Below are positions 1 to 8,226 of a stretch of DNA of 64,000 bases, in pieces; the stretch's first letter is position 1; each line of letters begins with the position of its first letter. The notes below the pieces were generated by a model that was not told where the DNA came from, ran no database searches, and saw nothing but the letters and a program-made list of their open reading frames with translations. A program made the position numbers and the translations under genes. The stretch is from an uncultured Dermabacteraceae bacterium (lineage in GTDB: Bacteria; Actinomycetota; Actinomycetes; Actinomycetales; Dermabacteraceae): assembly GCA_946223075.1 (NCBI GenBank), contig CAMILZ010000003.1, positions 1 through 64,000 of the forward strand. Reading direction: 5' to 3'.

Positions 1-53
1 GCGCCGATGGTACTGCACTCGGGAGGGTGTGGGAGAGTAGGACACCGCCGAAC
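1..53 (+). rRNA. rrf: 5S ribosomal RNA, 3' part only
   Basis: The first 53 bases match the 3' half of an actinobacterial 5S rRNA, ending in the usual GGACACCGCCGAAC. The gene is cut by the window edge, so an rrs-rrl-rrf operon very likely lies to the left. A strong hairpin follows 12 bases later. Confidence 0.9.
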
Positions 54-65
54 TATTCTTTCGGT

Positions 66-96
66 TTGGGCCCTGGTCTTTGCGACCAGGGCCCAA
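66..96 (+). terminator. rRNA operon terminator hairpin
   Basis: A perfect 13-bp stem (66-78 with 84-96, core GGGCCCTGGTC) closes on a 5-base loop. It sits directly after the 5S 3' end. The U-run after it is weak (cgtttaac), as is common in high-GC actinobacteria. Function is inferred from position and stem strength. Confidence 0.8.
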
Positions 97-876
97 CACG
101 TTTAACAACCCCTGTAGTCGCTTTCTTCTGTTGGTGTGTGGGCTTTCGCGTGTTCCGTAGCTGGTGCCCGCTCGTACCCCCTAGCGCCCGAACCACACCT
201 CAGCGTCCCACATCAAATCTTTCCTGGGCTGGCTATTCGCGTTCTCCCCGCACCGTACTCATGCCTTCTCTCGTGGTTATCCGGGGGAATCGCAAATTCT
301 CTGCCACTACTCGTATACTCGACGCACCATGACAGGCTTCCTGCATTTTTGGCCGCGGAACTGTGTATTTAGATGGCAGTGGTGCCTGCACCGAACAGGT
401 GGTGATGCTGGGGCGATGGAGGTGATCCACTCGGACAGATGGGGTGATGAGGGGCGGTAAACGGCCGGGACACGCACGTGGAAACCCCAGCACTCCCCAC
501 GACAAGAATCACGGCCGCTATTGTGGCTGGCCCCGTTTGATTGAGCAGTTAGTGAATCCACGATCGAGAGCTCAACCGTCTCCAACCGGGGGGATGCACT
601 CCTCACCAGCAGCAAGCCGGCAGGGACTCTTTGCGTCTTCAGTCAAGCTACCCCTCTGAGCGCCCCGGCGTTGTTTGTGGCGTCAGCGATGACAGGAGCA
701 CGTGGGCTTTCGACTGGCCAGCAACCGCTCTGCGTGCGACAGGCGGGACCCGTTCCCTCACCGCAATTTGATTGCGGAATATCTTGGGCAGCTGTGAATA
801 GAACCGTCGCCGAAGGCAACGTCTGCCTCAGACTTTCGAAAGCGACAGCTCGCAGGGGAAATGAGGAACCATGGAA
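97..876. other. Gene-free stretch after the rRNA operon
   Basis: About 780 bases hold no open frame with actinobacterial codon bias, no convincing ribosome-binding site and no tRNA. Short frames on both strands look random. It may be decayed sequence between the rRNA operon and the lipoprotein gene. I recognise nothing specific in it. Confidence 0.5.
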
Positions 877-1674
877 CTACTCCACTGTTGCGGCCCAATC
901 TTCCGACGCCGAGATAGTAATGATCGAAGGGCCGGCCGAAATCTTCTTTGACGACTCGTCCGGCATTCGCTTGCTCCAGACCCAAGTTGGAATGCCGTCA
1001 CCGTGAGCTGTGATCTCTTGCACCTCAAGAAGCCTTCCGCCGGCCGTGAAACTACAGGAGGCCTCAGGTCCCTCGTAAATATAGGCGCGGTTACCCGCCT
1101 TACCTGAATTCTTGAACTTCGGGAGAGCCGTGAGCGGCTGGATTGTGAGTTCCCATGAGACGTCGTCACTATGCGGAATCTCAGTGCCCACGATCTGGGT
1201 ATGGGGGAGCTCATCATCGGTGGGCAGCCAGATGTTGATTCCGGTGTACGGATCCTCGCCTTCTTCCGACCAGCTGGCAAATGGCAATCCTTCGTCATCA
1301 GGCCCGCCCGGTCCCAGTGGGTCGAGGACTGTGGTGCTTTGGTCGTGGACAACAATCGTGGCGATGCCTGCCTTGATGGGCTGAGGCAGCTTTACTTCCT
1401 GTGGTCCTGTGCCGCTTGTTTTGAACGTATCAAACGTGCCGTAGCGGTCGGCGATCCATTCTGCTGCGGAGCTGTACGACTTGGGGGCCTCTTCGGTCTC
1501 GCCTGCTTCTTCGGCGGAGGGGGTGTCACTTTCGGAGGATGACACGTCTTCGGCTTTAGCCGCACTTTCCTTCTCGCTGGAGCGATCGTCATCGCTACCA
1601 CAGCCGGCCAACAGTAGCGCTCCTAGAGTTGCTGCTGGAGCGGCCATGATCAATGAGCGTCGGTGAAGTGTCAC
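877..1674 (-). CDS. Secreted lipoprotein of unknown function
   Basis: A 265-residue protein with an Arg-Arg signal peptide and lipobox LLAGC near residue 24, followed by an acidic Ser/Glu/Asp linker of about 50 residues and a globular domain of about 190. It should be lipid-anchored on the outer face of the membrane. The start is GTG at 1674 because GGGAGA lies 6-7 bases upstream; an upstream frame-open extension lacks such a site. The mature domain matches no family I recognise. It stands alone between the rRNA operon and the next plus-strand operon, transcribed away from the latter, with no operon partners. Confidence 0.75.
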   Translation of the reverse strand: MTLHRRSLIMAAPAATLGALLLAGCGSDDDRSSEKESAAKAEDVSSSESDTPSAEEAGETEEAPKSYSSAAEWIADRYGTFDTFKTSGTGPQEVKLPQPIKAGIATIVVHDQSTTVLDPLGPGGPDDEGLPFASWSEEGEDPYTGINIWLPTDDELPHTQIVGTEIPHSDDVSWELTIQPLTALPKFKNSGKAGNRAYIYEGPEASCSFTAGGRLLEVQEITAHGDGIPTWVWSKRMPDESSKKISAGPSIITISASEDWAATVE

Positions 1675-2168
1675 TAGTTCTCCCTGGGGAAAGCGGGGGG
1701 CGGGCGGGGTAGTGTCGAAAACTCGACAACCGATCTGGTTTTCCATCCTGGCACAGGGTGTGGCTCCGACGCCAACCGTCCTGCCCCTACTCGTCACGGT
1801 GAGTTGTGTGACGCTTTGGTGCGTCCGAGCCATCCCAGCAACTCACCGGGTGTGTGGTTCGAGTTGGGAGCCGCAGCTCCCGGAAATCACGCGAAGAAAA
1901 GGGAGATGGGTACGCGGTTTTCTGCCGTACCTGACATCCCCGAAAGCACGTCGCGGGATGCTTCGAATTCTCGCGCGAAGAGCGCTTCGTATTGATGCGC
2001 GATGTGAACTTGGCCTGAAAACCATTCGTTAGCCGAGGCTACGCCCTAGTAGTCCACTAGCGTAGAACTACGTTGTGTACCGCGACGATTCGCGGGACCG
2101 CCAACGATGAGAGTTCCCCGCGTGCTGCACGATCGTGCCATGGCGCGCCCTCTGTGAGGAGTTGCGGA
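1675..2168. other. Divergent intergenic region
   Basis: The 494 bases between the divergent lipoprotein and TPR-protein genes should hold both promoters. The clearest structure is a set of alternating arms, CTACG at 2039-2043, CGTAG at 2061-2065 and CTACG at 2068-2072, plus an inner TAGT/ACTA pair. No clean -10/-35 pair stands out. I see no gene in it. Confidence 0.5.
2039..2072 (+). promoter_or_regulatory. Alternating hairpin arms upstream of the TPR gene
   Basis: Three 5-base arms (CTACG, CGTAG, CTACG) can pair in two mutually exclusive ways, and the first hairpin is extended by TAGT/ACTA. They lie about 100 bases upstream of the TTG start at 2169. Such a layout could be an operator or an attenuator-like leader, but the arms are short, so this is a weak call. 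Confidence 0.3.
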
Positions 2169-3620
2169 TTGTCCGACAACGAAAGCTTTGAATCAGACTC
2201 GCGGCCTGCCCGCGATGACCGCCCCCGAGCCAAAGGCGAGTATGGATCGCGTAAACCGCGTTCCGATGCCGGGCGCGGAGAAGGGCGTAAGAATGTGCGC
2301 GGTGGACACGATCAGCGGGGCGGAACCGGTCGCGAAGGCAAGCGACGGTCCTACGGATCTGATCGCAGCTCGCGCTACACCCGCGCTGGCCGCGACGGTG
2401 AATGGAAGGACCGCCGCACGAAGCGCGATGATCGTGATGGTGAACGGCGCTGGGGTCGTGAGGATCGGCCGCGTCGTGATGGTGAGCGTCGCCGAGGTCG
2501 TGAGGATAGGTCGCGTCGTGATGGTGAGCGTCGGTGGAACCGCGACGGCAAGCCCCGACGCGGTGGTGATCGCCGCCGAGGCGAATTCAAGGGTCGCGAA
2601 GGTCGCCCGGGTCGCGGAGATCGCGGCTTCCGCCGTGACCGTGATCAGAGGCGTTTTGAGCAGCGCGAACGTCTGTCGAGCGCGGAGGGGTTTGAGGCGG
2701 ATCGCCAGGAGCGTTTGCGTGAAGGTCGCGAGCCCTTCGTTCCCGCGGACATCACCGGCAGTGAGCTCGCCCCCGAACTGCGCGGCACCCTCAAGGCTCT
2801 TACTAAGGAGCAAATGGAGCGAGTGTCTCGCCACCTCGTAGCCTGCGCGATGCTGACGGAAAGCGAACCGGAAAGGGCACTCGAACACGCCAAATGGGCT
2901 GCGCGTTTCGGAGCACGCGTTGCTTCGGTACGCGAACTTTACGGCGCCTTGCTTTACGAGGCCGGAGATTACCGCGGTGCGATGCGCGAGATGCGCGCAG
3001 CGATGCGCATGAGTGGAAACGTCGATCTTTTGCCGATCGTTGCCGACTGCGAACGCGGGCTCGGCAGGCCAGAAAAAGCGTTCGACATTGCGCAGTCCGA
3101 AGAGGCGGCAAGCCTTACCAACGCCGAAACGATTGAACTCATGATGGTGGTTGCGGGCGCCTACGCTGACCTCGGCGATCTAGATACGGCGATCGCCACC
3201 CTCGAGATTCCCGCGCTGCGCTCCAAGGTCGATGGCAAGTGGCAGTTCCGGCTGTGGCTGGCTTACGCGGATCTTCTCGAAGCGGCGGGGCGCGCCGATG
3301 AGGCCAAAAAGTGGGTCACGCTCGCCGCTGATGCCGACGTCAACGAAGAAACCGACGCGTACGCACGCCTTGGGCGCGCCCCGCGTTCTCGCGAGGCAGC
3401 CATCGAGCGCACCGAGGAAGAAATCGGTGTGTTCGACGTGGAAGCAGACTTCGAAGAAGCCGAGCGTGAAGCCGCAAAAATTGAAGCCCTGAATGCTCAG
3501 CAGTCGTCGGACCTCGAAAACACGACCGAGCCAGCCGAGCCCCCCGCTTCCCCTGAGACTCCCTCATCTGCCCTGACCCCAAGTCCCTCCGATGCAGATG
3601 CCCCTTCCGAGGAGGAATGA
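2169..3620 (+). CDS. Arg/Asp/Glu-rich N-terminus plus TPR-like helical repeats
   Basis: A protein of 483 residues. Roughly residues 10-190 are charged low-complexity sequence rich in R, D, G and E, with a 14-residue tandem repeat of the RRDGERRWGRED type. Residues about 200-400 form helical TPR-like repeats, then an acidic Pro/Ser tail. TTG at 2169 is chosen because GAGGAG lies 7 bases upstream; the in-frame ATG at 2073 has no such site. This is the first gene of the operon with the HAD phosphatase, tlyA, nadK and recN, a placement typical of this TPR family in actinobacteria. Its function is not known. The Arg/Gly-rich region suggests RNA or ribosome binding, which is inference. Confidence 0.75.
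   Translation: MSDNESFESDSRPARDDRPRAKGEYGSRKPRSDAGRGEGRKNVRGGHDQRGGTGREGKRRSYGSDRSSRYTRAGRDGEWKDRRTKRDDRDGERRWGREDRPRRDGERRRGREDRSRRDGERRWNRDGKPRRGGDRRRGEFKGREGRPGRGDRGFRRDRDQRRFEQRERLSSAEGFEADRQERLREGREPFVPADITGSELAPELRGTLKALTKEQMERVSRHLVACAMLTESEPERALEHAKWAARFGARVASVRELYGALLYEAGDYRGAMREMRAAMRMSGNVDLLPIVADCERGLGRPEKAFDIAQSEEAASLTNAETIELMMVVAGAYADLGDLDTAIATLEIPALRSKVDGKWQFRLWLAYADLLEAAGRADEAKKWVTLAADADVNEETDAYARLGRAPRSREAAIERTEEEIGVFDVEADFEEAEREAAKIEALNAQQSSDLENTTEPAEPPASPETPSSALTPSPSDADAPSEEE
2430..2550 (+). repeat. 42-bp tandem repeat inside the TPR gene
   Basis: Two full units and most of a third begin at 2430, 2472 and 2514, each starting with a version of CGTCGTGATGGTGAACG. They encode 14-residue repeats in the charged N-terminal region. 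Copy number is likely to vary between strains through slippage or recombination. Confidence 0.75.
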
Positions 3621-3621
3621 C

Positions 3622-4635
3622 GTGAAGCTTCCTGAACCGACGTTCGTCGACCTTTTCGATGCGCTCCTGTTCGATATGGACGGGACGCTCATGAACGGTG
3701 CGCGCGTGATCGAGCACGGTGTAGAGGCGATGGCCCATGCCAGGGCTAAGGGTCTCGCGATCGCCTTCGCCACAAACAATGCCTCGCGCACGCCAGACAT
3801 GGTGGTTGACCACCTGACATCGCTCGGCTACGAGGCCCATGCGAACGAGGTCGTGAACTCGCCGATGGTGGCGATGAGCCTTGTGAAGAAGCATGTTGAG
3901 CCGGGCAGCACCATCCTCGTCGTGGGCGGCCGTGGGCTTGTGGAAGAGGTCGAGCGGCATGGTTATACCGTGACGCGTGAAGACCGCGAGGATGTCAAGG
4001 CCGTCATCCAGGGTTTTGCGCCGACCGTTGGCTGGGCTGATCTCGCGGAGGCGGCCTATGCCATTCGCCGCGGTGCGTTTTTCGTTGCCACCAATATTGA
4101 TTCGACCCTGCCTACGGAAAAGGGTTTTGCCCCCGGTAATGGCGCGCTCGTGCATGCGCTCGAGTTTTCGACTGGGGTGAAGGCCATCGCGGCAGGCAAG
4201 CCGGAGCCGGCAATGTTTACGGTCGCGGCGGAAACTGCCGGATCGACGCGCCCGCTCGCAATTGGGGATCGCCTCGATACCGATCTTGAAGGCGGCAATC
4301 GCGCGCAAGTTCCCACTTTTCACACGCTCACGGGCGTCTCGAGCTGGCTTGATGCTGCACACGCGCCCGCTATCCAGCGTCCTGTGTTCGTGCGCCCGAA
4401 CCTCTCGTTCCTTGCGCAGAGCGCCGCGCACCCCGTGATTGACGGCGAGCGTGCGCATCTGGGAGGGACCTCAGCTCGTCTTGAGGGAGGCGACATCATC
4501 GTGACAGGGGATGCCTCCAGCTGGCGTGCAGCGCAGGTCGTCGTGTCGCTCGTCAATGCCCGTTTCCCCGAAAGCGCCTTCGAAGGCGAGATCCGCGCGG
4601 TATCGGGCGAACTCTTCGCGCCGTTTGGCGACTAG
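3622..4635 (+). CDS. HAD-superfamily IIA phosphatase (NagD / glycerol-3-phosphate phosphatase type)
   Basis: A 337-residue HAD hydrolase. Motif I is DMDGT near residues 18-22, motif II is in FATNNAS, and motif III/IV is in AIGDRLDTDLEGG with a cap domain between. The family takes phosphate off small metabolites; the mycobacterial relative at the same locus (Rv1692) is a glycerol-3-phosphate phosphatase in phospholipid head-group recycling. GTG at 3622 is chosen for GGAGGA 5 bases upstream, and the upstream stop ends only one base before it. It is translationally linked to the TPR gene and followed 10 bases later by tlyA. The exact substrate here is inferred. Confidence 0.85.
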   Translation: MKLPEPTFVDLFDALLFDMDGTLMNGARVIEHGVEAMAHARAKGLAIAFATNNASRTPDMVVDHLTSLGYEAHANEVVNSPMVAMSLVKKHVEPGSTILVVGGRGLVEEVERHGYTVTREDREDVKAVIQGFAPTVGWADLAEAAYAIRRGAFFVATNIDSTLPTEKGFAPGNGALVHALEFSTGVKAIAAGKPEPAMFTVAAETAGSTRPLAIGDRLDTDLEGGNRAQVPTFHTLTGVSSWLDAAHAPAIQRPVFVRPNLSFLAQSAAHPVIDGERAHLGGTSARLEGGDIIVTGDASSWRAAQVVVSLVNARFPESAFEGEIRAVSGELFAPFGD

Positions 4636-4645
4636 CGCTTTCACC

Positions 4646-5506
4646 GTGCCACGTCTCGATGCCGCTCTTTTCGCTCGCGGCCTCGCACCCTCGCGCACGC
4701 ATGCGCGACGCATCGTTGAGGAAGAGCGTGCGCTCGTCAATGGCCGCCTTGCCCGAAAGCCCTCGATGAGCGTCTGCGCCACTGATGTGCTTGAGGTGCG
4801 CGGTGTACCCGAGGGCGGAGAGTTCGCTTCGCGTGCGGCCCTCAAACTAGAGGGAACGCTCGAGCGGCTCGGCCCATGTGCGCCGCGAATTGAAGGGGCC
4901 CGGGTGCTTGACCTGGGAGCCTCAACCGGGGGTTTTTCCGACGTTTGCCTTCGCCGCGGTGCACGCCACGTGTGGGCGGTCGATGTTGGCCACGGGCAAC
5001 TTCTTGCACGCCTTGATCGCGAGGAGAGACTCGCCAACCTCGAAGGTACTGATGCGCGCTCTCTCACGAGGCCCGCGCTTGCCGCGGCAGAACCGAACGG
5101 AGTGGGCACGCCCGATCTCGTGGTCACCGACGTGTCGTTTATTTCCCTCACCCACATTCTTGAGGTGGCCGCGGGGCTCGTGGAACCGGGTGCTCCTCTC
5201 CTTTTCATGCTCAAACCTCAATTTGAGGTGGGGCGTGCGCGGCTGCCAAAGTCGGGCGTCGTGACCGATCCCAGGGCTTGGCGCGACGCGCTTATAAGCA
5301 TCGTCGAGTGCGCCAGAGGCGTCGGACTTTCGCTCCTCGCTGTGCACCCGAGCCCGCTTCGGGGGCAGGACGGGAATATCGAGTTTTTTCTTCTGTGCGA
5401 AAAATTGCCCTTTGGCACACGCGCGGCCGAGGGTGAATGTGGAATGATCGAGGGTGCCCTCGCCGAAGCCGAGGGTCGTCGTCGCGAGGATTGCGCCGGC
5501 TTATAG
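4646..5506 (+). CDS. tlyA: TlyA-type rRNA 2'-O-ribose methyltransferase
   Basis: A protein of 286 residues: an N-terminal S4 RNA-binding domain (about 1-60) and a FtsJ-like Rossmann methyltransferase with SAM motif VLDLGASTGGFSDV, catalytic-type VTDVSFIS and the Lys of MLKPQFEVGR. TlyA methylates the ribose of 16S and 23S rRNA cytidines and in mycobacteria sets capreomycin sensitivity. GTG at 4646 gives the canonical family start VPRLDAALFARG; the open frame extends upstream into the HAD gene without support. It is the third gene of the operon. Confidence 0.9.
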   Translation: MPRLDAALFARGLAPSRTHARRIVEEERALVNGRLARKPSMSVCATDVLEVRGVPEGGEFASRAALKLEGTLERLGPCAPRIEGARVLDLGASTGGFSDVCLRRGARHVWAVDVGHGQLLARLDREERLANLEGTDARSLTRPALAAAEPNGVGTPDLVVTDVSFISLTHILEVAAGLVEPGAPLLFMLKPQFEVGRARLPKSGVVTDPRAWRDALISIVECARGVGLSLLAVHPSPLRGQDGNIEFFLLCEKLPFGTRAAEGECGMIEGALAEAEGRRREDCAGL

Positions 5507-5544
5507 GAGTTGGGCGCGCCGCACGTTCCGGGAGGAGGAGAGCC

Positions 5545-6513
5545 CTGAGGCGTTTTTTACTGTACGTTCACACGGGCCGCGTCGTGGCTCTCAAAGCTGC
5601 GCGGAGGGTCGCCGATGACCTGCATGCCGCCGGTGTGCGGCCAACGTTGACGCGCGCGCAAGCCGAAGAAATCTCTGCCCGGTCCGAGGACCCCGCCGCA
5701 CGAGCGCTCGTTGAGACCATTGATGCGGGTCGGCTCGAAGTTCTCGACCACGTGGAACTGTCCGCGGAAACGGAACTGTGCATCGTGCTCGGTGGCGACG
5801 GCACGATTCTTCGCGCGCTTGAGCTGATTCGCCCTCATAACATTCCCGTTCATGGGGTCAACCTTGGGCACGTGGGCTTCCTCGCCGAGAGCGAGGTTGC
5901 GGAGCTCGGTGCGACCGTGCGGAGGCTTCTCGCGCGCGAGTATGTTCTCGAGGCGCGAAGCGTGATCCGTACGAAGGCTTTTGCTGCCGACGGTAGCCTC
6001 CTCCACGCTGATTGGGCGCTTAACGAGGCGAGCCTTGAGAAGAGCGATCGCGAACGCATGATTTATGTCGTCGTGGGGATTGATGGGCGCCCCGTTTCGG
6101 AGTTTGGATGCGATGGCGTGCTCTTGTCGAGTCCCACGGGCTCGACCGCGTACGCGTTCTCGGCTGGCGGCCCGGTGATGTGGCCCGAGGTCGATGCGAT
6201 GCTTCTTGTTCCCCTGGCAGCGCACGCGCTTTTCGCGAGACCGCTCGTCATGGGCCGTTCCTCCGTCGTGGAGATTGAGCTTTCGCCCGATTCACCTTCG
6301 CCGGGCCTGCTGACGCTCGATGGTCGTCGCCAGGTGGAACTTCCGCCCGGCTCGAGGCTTGAGACTCATCTGTCGAAGAGCAGCGTCCATTTTGCGCGTT
6401 TCGCGGAAACTCCTTTTGCGGATCGCCTCGTCGAAAAATTCAAGCTTCCCGTGGAGGGCTGGCGTGGGGCTCACCCCGATGCGCGGTTCGACTCGGGTGC
6501 GGGGGAGAGCTGA
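5545..6513 (+). CDS. nadK: NAD kinase
   Basis: ATP-NAD kinase of 322 residues that makes NADP. The phosphate-binding GGDGT motif is at residues 83-87, followed by NLGHVGFLAE and the acidic LNEASLEKSDRERM loop, then SSPTGSTAYAFSAGG, all hallmarks of the family. The start is unusual. No ATG, GTG or TTG lies between the upstream stop and the conserved RRFLLYVHTGR, but a very strong GGAGGAGGAG at 5531-5540 sits 4 bases before CTG at 5545. The only in-frame ATG, at 5437, is inside tlyA. The stop abuts recN directly. Confidence 0.9.
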   Translation: MRRFLLYVHTGRVVALKAARRVADDLHAAGVRPTLTRAQAEEISARSEDPAARALVETIDAGRLEVLDHVELSAETELCIVLGGDGTILRALELIRPHNIPVHGVNLGHVGFLAESEVAELGATVRRLLAREYVLEARSVIRTKAFAADGSLLHADWALNEASLEKSDRERMIYVVVGIDGRPVSEFGCDGVLLSSPTGSTAYAFSAGGPVMWPEVDAMLLVPLAAHALFARPLVMGRSSVVEIELSPDSPSPGLLTLDGRRQVELPPGSRLETHLSKSSVHFARFAETPFADRLVEKFKLPVEGWRGAHPDARFDSGAGES

Positions 6514-8226
6514 ATGCTGCGATCGCTGTCGATTCGCCGCATCGGGGTTATCGACGATGCCTCGATCGATTTCGGGCCCGGCTTCACGGCACTCACGGGT
6601 GAGACCGGTGCGGGCAAGACCATGGTCATTACGGGTCTCGGCCTTCTCATGGGGCGCCGCCTGGATTCGCGGCGCGCAGGGGTCTCGAGCACGGTTTCGG
6701 GCCGCGTGGCGCTCGAGAAGGGTGCGCCCGTGCGTGAACGTCTCGATGAGCTGGGTGCGGAAGTGGAAGACGACGAAGTGCTCGTCGTTCGCCGCGTGAC
6801 GAGAGAGGGGCGCTCGCGTGCGCATATCGGCGGTGCGCCGGTTCCCGTGGGCACGCTCGGCGAAGTCGTGGGCGGGGAAATCACGATCCACGGGCAAAGC
6901 GATCAGCTTCGCTTGCGTGAGCCGGCCGCGCAGCTCGAGGCGCTCGATTCGGTGCTCGGCGAAGAAGGCCGACGCTTGCTCGCCCGGCATCGCTCCCTCT
7001 TTGGTGAATTCGTTTCTCTTGACAGGGAAGTGAAGGAACTTTCGGCGGCGCTTCGTGATCGCGAGCGGCGTGAGGCTGAGCTGAATGACATTCTCCAAGC
7101 GATCGAGGCTGCTGGCACGTTCGAAGGTGAAGATGATGCCTTGCGCGAAGAGATCGAACGTCTGAGCGATGCGGCTGACTCGATCGCTGCTCTCGAGGGC
7201 GCGCTCATGCACCTTGCCGGCGATGAATCCTCGAGCGTACTCACCCACGCGGATAGTGCGGCAGCGTCGCTGGGCTCAGCGCCAGGAACTTCAGACGTGT
7301 TGGACCGCATCCTCGCGCTGCGTGACGATGCGAGCGACATTGCGCGCGAAATTTCGCTTGTGCGCGACGGGTGGGAAGCCTCTCCGGGGAGACTCGAAGA
7401 GGCGCAAGAACGCCTGCACGAATTGAGCGTTCTCGTGCGCGATCTCGGCCCCCGGCTCGGTGGCGCGGAGAACGTGAGCGTGCTTTTGGAGCAGTCTCGC
7501 GAGGCCCTCGAGTCTCTTCACGAGCTCGAGGATGGCGTGAAGCGACTCGAGGAGTGCGAGGAGCGCCGCGGCGAGCTCGACGGCGAGCTTTCCGAGGTGG
7601 CGTTGGAACTGAGCGCGGAAAGGCGCGCGGCTGCGGCGAGGCTTGCTTCGGAAATCGAGAGTGAGCTCGCGGGCCTTGAGATGCCCGGTGCGGCCCTTCG
7701 CATCGAGGTTGAGCCGGCAACTCGCGGTGCGAGCGGAAGCGATCAGGTCACCTTCACGATGCAGCCGCACCCCGGAGCGGAGTTCATGCCGGTTGCGACC
7801 GGAGCCTCGGGTGGTGAGCTCTCGCGCGTGATGCTCGCGCTCGAAGTCGCGATTGCTTCTCTTGCGGATGCTACGCAAGGCGGCGCCCATCCTGTTTTTG
7901 TGTTCGATGAGATCGATGCTGGCATCGGCGGGCGAGCCGCACGTGCCGTGGGGGAGCGGCTTGCGCGGCTCGCCGAAAGCGCCCAGGTCATTGTCGTCAC
8001 GCACCTTCCGCAGGTGGCTTCATGGGCGGGGTGTCACGTGCGAATCGTGAAAGAAACTCGAAGCGACGATGGCGAGGAGCGCACCATCTCGCGTCTTGAG
8101 CCGCTCGAGGGGGAGGCACGCGTGCGCGAACTGGCGCGGATGCTTGCGGGCGATGCGGAAAGCGATACCGCGCTCGAGCACGCCGCTGAACTCCTCGCGA
8201 CCTCGACGGGGGCTCACGGCGCGTGA
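6514..8226 (+). CDS. recN: DNA repair protein RecN
   Basis: SMC-like ATPase of 570 residues. Walker A GETGAGKT is at 29-36, a coiled-coil middle runs from about 150 to 370, the ABC signature is in GASGGELSRVMLALEV and Walker B in VFDEIDAGIGG. RecN tethers broken DNA ends in double-strand break repair. ATG follows directly on the nadK stop, and the gene overlaps steA by 4 bases. Length and all motifs are normal. Confidence 0.95.
   Translation: MLRSLSIRRIGVIDDASIDFGPGFTALTGETGAGKTMVITGLGLLMGRRLDSRRAGVSSTVSGRVALEKGAPVRERLDELGAEVEDDEVLVVRRVTREGRSRAHIGGAPVPVGTLGEVVGGEITIHGQSDQLRLREPAAQLEALDSVLGEEGRRLLARHRSLFGEFVSLDREVKELSAALRDRERREAELNDILQAIEAAGTFEGEDDALREEIERLSDAADSIAALEGALMHLAGDESSSVLTHADSAAASLGSAPGTSDVLDRILALRDDASDIAREISLVRDGWEASPGRLEEAQERLHELSVLVRDLGPRLGGAENVSVLLEQSREALESLHELEDGVKRLEECEERRGELDGELSEVALELSAERRAAAARLASEIESELAGLEMPGAALRIEVEPATRGASGSDQVTFTMQPHPGAEFMPVATGASGGELSRVMLALEVAIASLADATQGGAHPVFVFDEIDAGIGGRAARAVGERLARLAESAQVIVVTHLPQVASWAGCHVRIVKETRSDDGEERTISRLEPLEGEARVRELARMLAGDAESDTALEHAAELLATSTGAHGA

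Noticed and set aside
97..876. Small genes in the gap after the 5S rRNA
   Set aside because: Short frames on both strands lack codon bias, motifs and ribosome sites.
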